From the NCBI GenBank assembly GCA_964017155.1, contig OZ024861.1, positions 22,047,213 to 22,111,212 on the forward strand: DNA of 64,000 nt, written 5' to 3'. Shown here piece by piece: positions 41,001-50,599 of this stretch (its first letter is position 1; each line of letters opens with the position of its first letter). The position numbers and the translations under genes are program-made. This stretch comes from Oasisia sp. SBJ-2009 (Eukaryota > Annelida > Polychaeta > Sabellida > Siboglinidae). The notes under the pieces were generated by a model. That model was not told the DNA's origin. It saw nothing but the letters and a program-made list of their open reading frames with translations, and searched no databases.

Positions 41001-44000
41001 CCATGCTGAAACAAAACAACTAAACATCAAACAAGTTTTATTGATATGAGCTGCACTGGTATATCAAGGAATTCTACTTGAAAGCTCTGCTCAACTGCTT
41101 ATTGCCGCCAGACACGGAACCATCTCAGTTTTATCACTACAAAACTATCAGCTATGTAAGAAAATACATGAAAAGAGCAGCTTGGTAATGAGGCAACAAG
41201 TCATTAATAATGACGGCGAAGACAAGATAATGTGTGTCTTCAGTGCCAGGCACCTACAGGTGATTGTTCCCTGCAGGTGTGTCGAGGGTGAGCATGTTGT
41301 TCCCACAGACATTACATTGGTGATTGGGCCACATTCTCTGGCTGGGTCTGTACAGCCCATTTTCTACCCTGTGTATTACCTTTCAAATATATAATTTTTT
41401 GTTCAGCACATTACTGCATTACACATGAATGATGTATCGTGCGTGTATGTTATTTGCCTGTATATGCTTTATTGTATTTATATAATGAGTAATGAACAGT
41501 TGTACATTATATATATGCACATTTTTGTTTTTTTGCTTGTTCGTTCTTTCTCAGACGGTTTTCCGTAAATTGAAGGAAATGTATGACGATGGCTTAATGT
41601 ACTTAATGTAAATTTTATACAAAGTGTCTCAAGATTGTTGGGAGCGACACAGAGCAATTCAATCCTTCAGACTATTATTCTTTGACAATGACTTAAGATG
41701 TAAATATTTTAATTACAAAATTGTGCAGCAACTGTAATGTTTTACATTGCTTCAGAAGTAAAGCTATATTCTTATATTATAAGTCTTCAGGACTGATTAA
41801 AGCACTGTGCACTTCAAGCTAATGCAGATCTGTTCTTTCCAATATCAACTCAACTACTTTGAGTTCCAAGTGAAGCCCATTAATATATACCTACCACTGC
41901 CAGCAGCAAAGTGATGTAAGAGTGAACAAAATTACCAAAGCAGCATGAGGATTCAATTATGATATCATCAAGGTTTAACCCATTCTTATATAAAAACGAA
42001 TGACAGAGCAGGATGTCTAATGAACACTGAAAATGGTCACATTACTGGTGGACATTCACAAATTATATATTGAACATAACTCTGACTATAATGAGCCATT
42101 GTCAATATGCATCAAACCTATCTGTGACCATGTTTTCCTACACCAATATTTTTACAGCAACAATGCTCATATGTCAAGAAGAAAGATCTCTGCCGTTTCC
42201 ATCAATCTCTTATTGGACTTTCAGTCATGGTATCTACTCATAAAAACTAAAGCAGCACAGGAGTTGGAGCTTAAGAATTGATGACTGATTGTGTGGTGGC
42301 CCAGTGTTAAACACAATATCAAATCAAATTTATTTTTATACCTCATATTTCTAAATGGGTGCAGGTGTACTAACTGCACATGTAAGTGCACTGACTGGTT
42401 CAAAGCCGTTCTATTTTATGATACTTTTTTACCTATGTTCTTCATCATACGATTACAGCATTTCAAACAATTCAGGATAGAACCAATGGAAAGCTTTACT
42501 TTTATACAGGTCAATGGAGAGTAGTGAAATGTACTACTGTCTACTGTACCAACTAGTGGGTAGCTCTTCCCTTGCACTGGAGGAAACCTGGGTTCCTTTG
42601 TCTTAGCCCAGTGTATTTACATAGCAGGATTGTTTGAAGCATATTCTCTGTGAATACCTGCCTTTATAGCTATAGATAAGCTTCACTGGCTTTCATTCAT
42701 TGATGCTAATGTTTGACCAGCTTCACTGTAGGCCAATTTTCACAATGCTGCATGCCTGCTCTTGACTAGGTGTGAAAAACATTCTGTCTTGACTCCTGAG
42801 CCAAGTAATGCTTTACCTTTTGTAGGCAATTTTTATATGTATTTGATTGTATTTCCAAATACTTTTCAAATACAGACCAAATATCAAATACAAATACAGG
42901 TGTACTTTTTTTTTTGATTTTCAATTCTAATACAAAACATTCTGTATTCAAATACAAAATCATAATAATGCAAATACGTATTTTAACCCAACCCTGTTGA
43001 CTGATTTGTTGACATTCACAATGATGCTGGGTGTCCCATCACCTTCCATACCCCCACCCCAGTCATAACAGAAAACACCTTCATTATCAACTGTACAATA
43101 ATATGAACATTTATATACATTGGCAACATTTAGTACGACGAATGAAGAATTATACAGTGACAGTCTTACTAATATTCACTTGTAAATGTGCATTATCTGG
43201 TGAGTCATGTGAGAGTATAGGTTATACTCACTTCTATATCTTGTGTGTTATATGGCAGTCTTACTAATACTCACTTGTATATCTGGTGGATCATGCAACA
43301 GTCTTTAAAATAATCATTTGTATCTAGTTGGTTATGTAAAACTCTTAGAAATACTCACTTGTTTATCTGGCACTTCATGGGACAGTCTTAAAATACTCAC
43401 TTGTATTTCTGGAGAGTCATTTGACAGTTGTAGTAAATGTTGAACATGATCAAGGTTTCTGTCCAGAATGCCTTGTAGTGACTGACGACATTCGTCAAAT
43501 TCAAGATTCACTTTGTCCCGAAGAATGCCATCTTTAATCAAGTTGAAACACAATGTGTCTCAAATAGCAATAATTCAAACAGCAAAAATAAAATGTGATG
43601 GATTTATCTATGTCTAGTAAAAAATCCATAAGTTGTTTGAATTGCACGTCTTGATTTTTTACTGAACATTTACAATGCCACACAGTGACAAAGCTGATCA
43701 TGATTTGATCTTATCTGAGCTTTACCTCATCCAAACTGTTTATCACAACATAAAATATGTTTTGACATATCACATCTTGAGACAACACTGTACAGCATTC
43801 ATGTGTTTACTAGAAGTGTAACCCGCATAAAGTGCTGCCACCTAGTGTACAAGTTAACACTTGAATCAGTAGTTACACTGGCATAAACATATCACTGACA
43901 GAGGTTTTTAGGAATAGTGAACAGTACAGTCGTCAACTGAAGGCACTGCTTTACCAGTCCACATGCAAATACATTTAAACAACATAATTAATATCCAATA

Positions 44001-44596
44001 AAAACGAAAGAGTTGATTCAGCCTATCATAATTGTGAGAACGACAGTCACCCACAGAAAACAGGAGGATTGAAAGGTCTGATGATGGAACCTGATGACCA
44101 ACAAGTAACTTACCCAGATGTCTAAGCGCTTGGGTTGTTGTATTTGATGACTGTCCATTGCTGGTAATGTTTTCAGCGCTGTTACCGCCACAGAGTAGTT
44201 CCTTATAGCCATTGTGGCAACATGTGGCAATGCCAAGTGAGCCATAATGTCTGAGTACAGCAGTGCTGCCTTGAGTGTCGATGTCTTGCGAGATGAAGAC
44301 GTTGTCGTGGTCGCTGTCGTCGTTATTGCTGTTGTTGCAGCAATAATCATCTGTGGGGGGACCACTGCTGGGAGTGCTGTGGTCCTCGGTCCATGTCATA
44401 CGTGTGTCTTCACTTGACACACTCCCCTGCAGCACAAATTGTCACAATGTCTACTTCACACAAAGAGCAATGTAGGCATAAGATACATGTAAACACACAC
44501 ACCACCCATGCACACATGCACGTATGTACACAGTCATGCCAAGCACACACACAGTGTCTTGCCATGCATTAAAAATACTAGATTTTTTTAATTATG

Positions 44597-44655
<59 letters not shown>

Positions 44656-47600
44656 TGGATATATAAATATATTTATTGATACTTTATTGTATACAAGGGC
44701 TGTATATATAATGCATGTAATACAGATGTATATGCACTTTTAAAATACAAGTAAAATTATTAAATGCATACATCAAATGTATATTTTAGATGATTTGCAG
44801 GCCTGTTTACAACTTTCCATGAGTAGATCTCATTTTCTAACATTTTAGAAACAGCTAAATTTTGTTTTCCTAATGGGTGTATCTTTCCAACAAAACACAT
44901 AATCCTCACCTTGAGAATGTACGACTGCTGATGGCTACACCAGATGTCACTGCTGCAGATTCCATCAAGTGCTGAGGGTTGAGTGTCAGGGAAAAAGTGC
45001 TCATAGCTGTGGCAGTGTGCTTGCTGTCCATTGGGACACATGGGGTGGCACCCACAACCCCCTTCACTGGCAGCTTCATTAGATACGTTCAGGCCCGTGT
45101 AGCTGAAATGAATTAGCAAGACAACATTGGTGATGGCATTCTTTTATCTATGTATAAGGAAATTTCTTTCAAGTTGGTGGTAAGTAAAAGTGTGTTTTAA
45201 CACAGGTCTATGTGATGCGTCTAGTGCTGTAGTGTAGTGGGTAGTGTGTAGTTCTGCTTCACACTATCACTTTCAGCTACAGATGCCAGATAGCGAAAAG
45301 GGAGGTGAGTGCATAAATCTCCCCTGCTGGACATATCATCCGTATGAATGACAGCAGACTACCAAAGGCTGTATTCTATGGAGAATTAGCCAAAGGGAAA
45401 CGTCTTCGTGGTGGACAATGGCTGCGATACAAAGATGTAGTCAAACGACACCTAAAGGCTACACACATCACCATAGACCACTGGGAGACTCTTGCACAAG
45501 ATCGACAACAATGGAGACAGGCCATTCACAAAGGAAAAAGCCATATTGAAGAAAAGATATCACAAAAATACCAACATGATCACAATCTCCGCCATGGCTT
45601 TCCTGATGGTTCTGCCTCTATCATCTTCTGTGTCAACTGCGGGAGAGGCTTTAAATCTCAAATCGGACTAATCTTTCACCAATGAGCAAAGCATGTAACG
45701 GACGAAACCCTACACTGATGTCATCATCGGACACGATGGACAGCAAAGAAGAAGAAAGTAAAAAAAGTTGACAGGTCCTTGTGTATTAATATACTGCTGA
45801 TTATTATTAGAACAAAAACGTTGCAGGTATATTGCCACAAATTGTGTTTAATAAACATAAAACAATGCTTGCAATTTGACAAGACAAAGAAAGATAAATA
45901 AGACAAAGATAAATGTTCATATATTATTGTAAACAAACAATTCAAAATGTAAACACACTCTACTGGTAATACTGAGGCTGGATGGGTTAAAAAGACCTTT
46001 GATGTCTTGCATTCTCATGGTTCCCATACACACCACTGATCCAGTGAACTTCCTGGTAATAGTTATCACCTGTAGCATATTCCAGGTAACACAACAAACA
46101 ACCTTCCTTTAAGTCATCATTTGTGTGACTGCAGAATACAATAATTTCGTGCTCTAACTTTGTAAATTAAAAATATTCCATCTAATTTGTGTGGAGTTGC
46201 AATTGTGAATGTCACTGGTCATTCTTGCAGTAACCTGCTCTTGTTTCCGTATCATTATTGTTTTTTTACGAGATGAGGTTGCTGACTTCATGCTCAACCC
46301 CCAACCTGGAGGGCTGGGAGACTATAACTTTTGTCTCTGGACTCTAATCTTTGACCTGCCAGGAGGTGCGAGTCCTGCCTGCATAGCTCTCTGGGACATT
46401 GAGACACACAAGCCACGCCCTCGACAAGGCACCAGTCTCAATGGGGTGGAATTGTGAATGTGTGATGTGGCAATTGTACTGTATTCTAATTATTATACAT
46501 ACTTTTCTTCAGCAAGCTGTGCTGCTTCAATAGAACCAACTTCCAAACCAGCCTCATGGACCATGCCAGCTTCACACTGAAACATTACATCACATTTACT
46601 GAACTACATCCCAAACTGGCAAATGAATATAAAATGCATGACTTACTGTGCACTGTTATCAGTTAATAACGACAGCTGCTAAGCAATCCACATATGCATA
46701 CATAAATAAATTAATCCTTAATATCAATCCACCGATAAGCACCCTGCACAATAACTGCGCCCTAACTTACAATGTAGATATCGTAATTGAGTTGAATGTT
46801 ATCACCTGTACATATACTAGCTAAGTCATTTATAGTGCATGTCTTTAGCTATAAGGTGTTCCATTCTTGTGTCACCTATACTTGGTAATTGTTCCTTTTC
46901 CTGCAAAACAATTATTACTGGGTAATATCCAATTCTGTCTTATTTCAATAAATAAATATTATAATTGTAACTGTTGATTTCTAATTAATTATTATAATTA
47001 ATTACAACAACATAAGGCAATTTTTTTTAATACAAAACCCTAGTAATAAAAGAACTGTATAAATGAACAATTACACTTTACCCTAACATCAAGTATTCTT
47101 GCCAGCACTACCAATAGCATATTAAATGTGTTAGGAAAACTAAATATATTACAAAATATATGATGTTACTAAAGATACAGGGAGCTGTATATACGTTGAT
47201 ACAGTTTAAATCATCAAGTTTATAACATAAAAATACAAACTATGGGAATGTATTAAACATATGTTTATACAAATAAAACATTTTGGACTTCAAATTCACA
47301 AAAGAAAATATATACATAAAATGACAGGCCTTTATTTTCAAATGGACATAACTTTATTATTTCTATTTACATTTTCAAATGTGTACACCCCTAGAAATCA
47401 GATAAAACAAACTATCATTTATGTTGGCAAATTTGATGTTTTGTAACACTAATTACATGTGGGCTGGCATATGGAAAAACATTTCCCAACAAATCAAAAT
47501 CTCAGTTGACTTGCCACTGTCTTTATTGTTCACCAAACAATTTCTCCATGGAGACATCTCAAACTACACAAAACCAGAACTGCCTACTATCAGCATAGTC

Positions 47601-49941
47601 TCAATGTGTCCGGTTTGAAATTATGGAATACCTTACCATTTGAAATTCAAAACAGCTCTTCTCTCCCTACAAGATGATGAGGACCCTCCACAAATATGCG
47701 AGTGCTAAACTACCATTTTAAATGCACATTGTTCTTATCTGTTTCATATATGTAATAATTATTTCACTTCTTTGAATTTTACTTATTTATTATCTATGTA
47801 TTTATTTATACATGTATGATTTATGTAAATGATGTATGAATGGCTATGACATCAAAAATAATAAATAGTGTAAACTAAGTAAGTCACTGACTGAAAATGA
47901 AATTGTTAACTGATCAATTGATCGATCGATCGATCAATGTGATATTGAATGGATTGAGGGCATTGAATGGATCGACAATATCAAAGAGATCAACAGTATC
48001 GAAAGATTGATGGTATTGGAGAGATCAACGGTATTGAAGTTTGATATAATTTTGAATGTTGTGATACCACAAGGAATCAATATTGAACTTTTGTAAGTAT
48101 CATGATACTTCAATATATCAAGTATATCAAGCACTAAGATCCCTTTTTATAAGCCTCTCACCTTAGTTTTGGCACAACAAATGTTTCCACATTGTGTCAT
48201 AACTGTATAATTTCTTTACCAATGTAAATCATTACCTACGCACATATAATGTGTACACATGCATGCATGGTCTTTATTATACACACATCAAGTAGGTGTC
48301 TGGTCTCTCCAAATGCCTGCAAAGCATCATCATCTCCAGTCTGTGACATGTGTTGGCTCTGAGTTGATATCACATCGTTGGAACTGTTCCTGTCAAAATA
48401 ACATGTATAAGAATGCAATGCTTTATGATGCACTACTGTTCTTTTACACAAGGAGTTGACAGGAAAACCATCACCTCCTCACAAAATATTTCAGAGTAAG
48501 AACACAAAACCTTGCATAATGTCTGTGAAATCTAAGAACCAGATTAGTGCAGTACACATGTACTTCTTCTTACCTCAAGATCTTACCTCAACACCAATCA
48601 GTAGTTGCCAAAAACTGAGGATTGAGACCATCTCAAGATTAATTTTCTGATGTTGCATTTCTTCTATTGATGTATTTTTTTCTTCTTTTTATCCGGTTTG
48701 TATAGTCAAGGCTGGTTAATTTGAAATATTATAATTATACAGGTCTGGGTGACCTCTCCAATCTCTTCGGATTCTGACTTCAGTTCGTTTACTATCCTGG
48801 CCTGAACTGTGTCGTCTGACAGAGAGTTCCACATTTTAACCACTCTAGTCGAGAAGAAGTGGTGTCTGTAGCCAGTTGCTCTCTGGGTTTGGAATTTTTC
48901 ACTGTGCCCTCTTGTGGTACCACCGGCTTTTTGGAACATCTGCAGTCCTGATTGACCGAGTCTATTCCTTTGAAATTTTTTAAATATGGATTATGTTTGT
49001 TCTGTCTGCTGTAGTTCAAGGTAGGAAGCTGTAATTCTTTTAGTCTGCTGTTATTTGGTAATCCCTTTGTTTCTGGCACAATGTTGCTAAATACATTTTT
49101 TAAACATTATTGATTTGATGCCTAAATGAAAATTTTTAACATACTCAAAATGTCGGTTAAGTTTGAATCAACTGCAAAGCTGTATATCATTCAACAGAAA
49201 TAATACCATTAAGTTTTTTTTGTAAAATTGATGCTACTGCAATTATGCCATACAGCACTCTGTCCACTGTTTCCAACTTTCCAGGAATGGTCAATTAAAA
49301 ATAACTATTACTTCTATCCAATTACCCACATTTATTTTGTCCATTTTTTATTAGGACCTAATTAATAATTTTGTAATTAATTACTGCTATTAAACTTACG
49401 TTGAATATTGGCTATTCCAGTTCCTCTTCTTGCCGATCTGTACAACTTGTTCAGTTTCTTTTGCTGTGTAAAAGATGACATCATGTGTGAAATAATGTTT
49501 TATTGAAATTACATGAAACGAAGCCCACCAGAGACAAATTATTATTGAAATGTATCAGTTTTGTTGTATTATTGAGAGTAAGCATCAATACTTACAAACA
49601 GTGCACATGGGTATTCAAATGTTACAACCTGCACACCATGATATCTCAATAGAGAAAATAACAAAACAATAGCAAACAGAGGTTACTTGTTTATATGTTG
49701 AAAATGTTGTATTTAGAATAAGGGACTGTGTAATGCTTGATTGCTGTTGTTAGAAATAAACAAATTACTTACTTAATATTTGCGAGTTTCTTTGTTAATA
49801 GCTTGTGTCACTTTGAATGTTTGGGTCACAGACTTAAGAAATATCATATCTTCAATTGAGTTGAAACTTACCAGATCCCTGTGCTTGTTGTAGGTGGCTG
49901 TTTGATACTGGATTCATTGCATCTATCACTTCTGTTCAATT
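21411..49941 (-). CDS. ten-exon gene of unknown function, 368-aa model
   Basis: I joined ten minus-strand exons whose donor, acceptor and codon phases agree at every junction: 49941-49872 (ATG at 49917), 49463-49400, 48389-48287, 46576-46503, 45102-44910, 44426-44114, 43531-43401, 40981-40939, 24459-24435 and 21525-21411 (stop TAG). Coding length is 1107 nt, a multiple of three, with no internal stop. The product starts MNPVSNSHLQQAQGS and has a Gln/Ser/Asn-rich N-terminus. A Cys/His-rich segment (GCGCHPMCPNG..HCH, about residues 111-125) could bind metal. An Asn/Asp run lies near 190-205, a Leu-rich helical segment (DKVNLEF...HLLQL) near 270-300, and the conserved-looking C-terminus includes KMKCMVQLLTQ. 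No signal peptide or membrane segment is seen, so it is probably nuclear or cytosolic. I do not recognise the family. The last two exons are joined across 16.5 kb and are the least certain. Confidence 0.55.
21526..24434. other. putative intron 9; direct repeat inside
   Basis: No exon is supported. The segment 22584-22612 (GATGTCAGCGAATATTAAGA...) recurs at 22803-22832 with few changes and brackets a TACTAC-rich patch, possibly a decayed insertion with flanking duplication. Confidence 0.35.
24435..24459 (-). CDS. exon 9 (25-nt microexon) of the ten-exon gene
   Basis: GCACTGCAG precedes and GTGAGTGAC follows a 25-nt segment that encodes D-LKASEHD-L when joined to its neighbours. It enters in phase 1 and leaves in phase 2, exactly what exons 8 and 10 need. 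The shortness means a chance match cannot be excluded. Confidence 0.35.
24460..25856. other. intronic or intergenic DNA, nothing seen
   Basis: AT-rich DNA with no exon, repeat or RNA gene that I can support. Confidence 0.4.
25857..26145 (-). mobile_element. tRNA-derived SINE, copy 2 (inverted)
   Basis: The reverse complement shows the family landmarks in order: a tRNA-like head with a degraded B-box (CAGGTTAAAATCC), GGCTATAGACAATGGTGAAT, TTGAACAGGTGTGCCAGGG and AAAGTGTAAAGCAC. It is diverged and lacks a clear tail. Confidence 0.7.
26146..28194. other. non-coding stretch with a TA microsatellite
   Basis: No supported exon. The minus-strand open frame at 27863-28081 has fairly coding-like composition, but no splice sites or start fit it. 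Confidence 0.35.
26917..27006. repeat. (TA)n microsatellite with TG flanks
   Basis: Interrupted TA runs bounded by TGTGTGCATG-type sequence on both sides. Confidence 0.95.
28195..29412 (+). mobile_element. CR1/L2-like LINE, 5'-truncated and broken
   Basis: The fragment begins inside the reverse transcriptase (ISGTALYWFSSYLTDR-like), followed in shifting frames by the VPQG.VLGPLLF block, the catalytic YADD region (HLYADDTQIYISL, about 28400-28450), LKLNTDKTEFL, a thumb region and the C-terminal LWTLLPASVKS block typical of CR1/L2/Rex-type LINEs. The 3' end near 29412 has a short ATT repeat tail. Several frameshifts and stops make it non-functional. The upstream part of the RT, the endonuclease and ORF1 are missing. 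Confidence 0.85.
29413..31984. other. intronic DNA, no exon seen
   Basis: Only short open frames without motifs. A G-run of 13-15 bases lies at 31301-31315. Confidence 0.4.
31985..32192. repeat. (CA)n microsatellite followed by (CCACA)n pentamer array
   Basis: A CA tract with CCC interruptions passes into a pentanucleotide array of about 25 units of CCACA. All open frames over it are artefacts. Confidence 0.97.
32855..33135 (+). mobile_element. tRNA-derived SINE, copy 3
   Basis: A-box-like TGGTGTAGCGATTACAG and B-box-like AGGTTCAAATCTT (about 32908) are followed by the family body (GGGTAAGTTTGTTCACTACA, TGAACAGGTCTTCCAAAGAG) and a tail with AAAACTTGC...TACCTTT. Confidence 0.75.
33136..35079. 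other. intronic DNA with a short tandem duplication
   Basis: A segment of about 65 bp (AATCAAATGGTATTACAAAA...) near 33190 is repeated at 33245 (AATCAAATGATATTACAAAA). No exon is supported elsewhere in this stretch. Confidence 0.4.
35080..35095. repeat. target-site duplication, left copy, of the RTE-like LINE
   Basis: TGCCAAAAATCATAGT is identical to 38162-38177 and abuts the 3' end of the minus-strand LINE. Confidence 0.85.
35200..35656 (-). pseudogene. LINE C-terminal domain
   Basis: From 35656 the frame gives the region after the RT, including LLYGAEAWTVYRRQ, RITWMDKVTNQEILERTG and LRWTGHLMRM, then an in-frame TAG after DRLPK. The same frame continues past the stop with a recognisable basic block (GHRKRGRPRLRFKD) to about 35215, where another frame change occurs. 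Confidence 0.8.
35640..36251 (-). pseudogene. LINE reverse transcriptase, C-terminal half
   Basis: The frame opens with VFVDFSKAFDTVGR (RT motif A, aspartate present), then VTNGVKQGCAPAPTLFS (motif B) and ELLFADDSALVAHS (motif C, FADD catalytic pair present). It loses frame after DGCIDDEIQRR near 35640. Confidence 0.88.
36245..37870 (-). pseudogene. LINE endonuclease C-terminal part and RT N-terminal part
   Basis: The frame carries the endonuclease blocks IISVYAPT and LLLIGDFNARIG and a TNHQML histidine block, a linker rich in charged residues, then IVIIYKKGDRTDCGNYRGIS and QCGFRGNRSTVDMIF of the reverse transcriptase fingers. It shifts frame at about 36250, just before RT motif A. Confidence 0.9.
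37871..38090 (-). pseudogene. LINE endonuclease N-terminal part
   Basis: From about 38081 the minus strand encodes WNVRTLLDRNGANRP, then YNIDIAALCETRFLESG, the catalytic N and E blocks of AP-type endonucleases, up to AGVSFAMA. In this frame a stop follows at about 37833, so a frameshift near 37850-37870 separates it from the next segment. Confidence 0.85.
38162..38177. repeat. target-site duplication, right copy, of the RTE-like LINE
   Basis: TGCCAAAAATCATAGT is identical to 35080-35095. Confidence 0.85.
38178..38957. other. intronic DNA, nothing seen
   Basis: AT-rich, no exon or repeat that I can support. Confidence 0.4.
38958..39285 (+). mobile_element. tRNA-derived SINE, copy 4
   Basis: The A-box region TAGCACAGTGGTGCAGTAAC (38963) and B-box GGGTTTGAATCC (about 39012) give a clear tRNA-like head. 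The body has GGCTATAAACAGTGGTGGAT and CAGCTCTGCCAGAGAGTAAA, and the tail is AAGAACTTACCTTTTTT. This is one of the best preserved copies. Confidence 0.85.
39286..40389. other. intronic DNA, no exon seen
   Basis: A plus-strand segment at 39655-39750 can be read as AHMPSTFDNKGCRNCGK.. with a CxxC pair, but it has no flanking splice signals that fit a gene here. A TAGGCCTA lies at 39994-40001. Confidence 0.35.
40390..40520. repeat. (GTAT)n-(GAAT)n-(GCAT)n microsatellite
   Basis: About 22 GTAT units followed by two GAAT and seven GCAT units. Confidence 0.97.
40939..40981 (-). CDS. exon 8 of the ten-exon gene
   Basis: Acceptor TTTTGCAG precedes, donor GTAATC follows. It encodes DFEMNAQGAGLKDA plus one base. 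Its entry phase (0) matches exon 7. Confidence 0.5.
40982..43157. other. putative intron 7, mostly featureless
   Basis: No exon is supported. A GC-richer patch at 41210-41370 has an open frame on both strands (plus: ARHLQVIVPCRCVEGE) but no fitting splice sites. A possible decayed SINE head is near 42540-42600. Confidence 0.35.
43158..43440 (-). repeat. six degenerate ~42-bp tandem copies of the exon 7 donor region
   Basis: Each unit contains a form of CAGTCTTA-AATACTCACTTGTAT-TCTGG. On the minus strand this is the end of exon 7 plus its splice donor. The rightmost unit (about 43381-43423) contains the donor used in the gene model; the others lie downstream inside the intron. Confidence 0.65.
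43401..43531 (-). CDS. exon 7 of the ten-exon gene
   Basis: The exon starts after an AAAG acceptor at 43531 and ends before GTGAGT. It encodes the Leu/Asp-rich, probably helical stretch GILRDKVNLEFDECRQSLQ and onward to SNDSPEIQ. Entry phase 1 and exit phase 0 match neighbours. Confidence 0.65.
44114..44426 (-). CDS. exon 6 of the ten-exon gene
   Basis: Acceptor GTGCTGCAG and donor GTAAGT flank 313 nt. It encodes GSVSSEDTRMTWTEDHST, an Asn/Asp run, and a Cys-containing low-complexity region ending TQALRHL plus one base. Confidence 0.7.
44598..44652. repeat. (CA)n microsatellite
   Basis: About 25 CA units in intron 5. Confidence 0.97.
44910..45102 (-). CDS. exon 5 of the ten-exon gene (Cys/His-rich)
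   Basis: Acceptor CATTTCAG and donor GTGAGG flank 193 nt. It encodes YTGLNVSNEAAS, then a Cys/His cluster (GCGCHPMCPNGQQAHCH) and further Cys residues, ending SYILK in phase 0. The cluster is not a zinc finger that I can name. Confidence 0.7.
45325..45760 (+). mobile_element. LINE 3' fragment (RTE-like C-terminal domain)
   Basis: The frame GHIIRMNDSRLPKAVFYGEL continues with YKDVVKRHLK, HWETLAQDRQQWRQ and a final Cys-Cys-His zinc-finger block (CVNCGRGFKSQIGL). This is the C-terminus common to several APE-type LINEs. Everything upstream is lost (5' truncation). It is in the opposite orientation to the host gene, in intron 4. Confidence 0.8.
46270..46457 (+). repeat. probable dispersed-repeat fragment
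   Basis: A GC-rich block (CAACCTGGAGGGCTGGGAGA, CTTTGACCTGCCAGGAGG, CAAGGCACCAGTCTCAATGG) differs sharply from its AT-rich surroundings and resembles 3' sequences of LINE families found in many invertebrates. Only one copy is in the window, so the assignment is tentative. Confidence 0.35.
46503..46576 (-). CDS. exon 4 of the ten-exon gene
   Basis: Acceptor TGTTTCAG and donor GTATGT flank 74 nt encoding CEAGMVHEAGLEVGSIEAA and QLAEE, leaving in phase 2 to join exon 5. Confidence 0.65.
47595..47880 (+). mobile_element. LINE 3' tail fragment
   Basis: VSGLKLWNTLPFEIQNSSSL and YHFKCTLF resemble the extreme C-terminus of CR1/jockey-type LINEs. AT-rich 3' UTR-like sequence follows. Confidence 0.55.
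47910..48060. repeat. degenerate GATCGA / TATTGAATGGAT tandem region
   Basis: GATCAATTGATCGATCGATC is followed by loosely repeated units of about 20 bp containing ATTGAATGGATC or GAGATCAACGGT. Confidence 0.55.
48287..48389 (-). CDS. exon 3 of the ten-exon gene
   Basis: Acceptor TTTTGACAG is good. The donor is taken as GTGTGT after GAT, a weak site chosen because it keeps phase with exon 4. It encodes NSSNDVISTQSQHMSQ and onward to GETRHLLD. Confidence 0.55.
48700..49090 (-). mobile_element. CR1-like LINE C-terminal fragment
   Basis: Across two frames the minus strand encodes RLKELQLPTLNYSRQNK, then TRGHSEKFQTQRATG, FFSTRVVKMWNSLS and an ARIVNELK block, the conserved C-terminus of CR1-type reverse transcriptases. 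A frameshift lies near 48930. Everything upstream is missing. Confidence 0.8.
49400..49463 (-). CDS. exon 2 of the ten-exon gene
   Basis: Acceptor TTTTACACAG and donor GTAAGT flank 64 nt encoding KETEQVVQIGKKRNWNSQYS in the frame that fits both neighbours. A second frame is also open but gives a stop on joining exon 3. Confidence 0.6.
49872..49941 (-). CDS. exon 1 (first coding) of the ten-exon gene
   Basis: Acceptor ATTTTAG precedes 70 nt; ATG at 49915-49917 starts the frame, and an out-of-frame ATG 5 nt upstream is followed at once by a stop. Donor GTAAGT. Because an acceptor precedes it, at least one non-coding exon should lie further upstream, perhaps in 50-52 kb. Confidence 0.6.
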
Positions 49942-50599
49942 CTAAAATACATTAATTTATTGTACTGATACTGCAACCACATAAACACTTCTGAGGCCTA
50001 AATGGTAGTCCGGTCTGCATCAACATGTATTTTTTATCGCCTGTTTCAAGCACGCAGCAGAGGCGGAAGTGGCACAGGTTGGAGCAAACCATCAACGCCT
50101 TCAGCCCAGGGTAGCAGTTCTTTCACACTTCTAAGCTGTAGTCTGTGTTTTTACTAGCATCTCATTGACACTTTATTCACACTTTGTATATACTTTTTCT
50201 AGCACCTTCACACCTGGCACAGCACAACTGTATATACACAGAAACACACTCTTCAGCACCAAAATCCAGACTTATGTCGGACCATGCGATTAGATATGTA
50301 GAAGTATATATATAGCAAATCATTTAGGGGATGGGAAATCAAGAGCATTGCCATATGAAAGCAAGGCACATCCCATATGTTGATAAAAAAAAGATCTGCT
50401 TGGCCTAGTATTTAGGGACATGCAAACAGGGAACTGTGTGACAGTCATAACAATGTCATGTTTGTTTAACTTTGATCACCTTGACAAGCCTACAGCTACT
50501 TAGATATCTTGAGTCGTTGTGAGTTAAATGATTTTTCTGGAAACTGGATGAGTTTTTTATGCCTCATATCACCATCATATTCTATTAGCTATATTGACG

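Noticed and set aside
42520..42790. Sixth SINE copy
   Set aside because: Only a vague tRNA-like head (GGGTAGCTC, CTGGGTTCC); the shared body blocks are not present.
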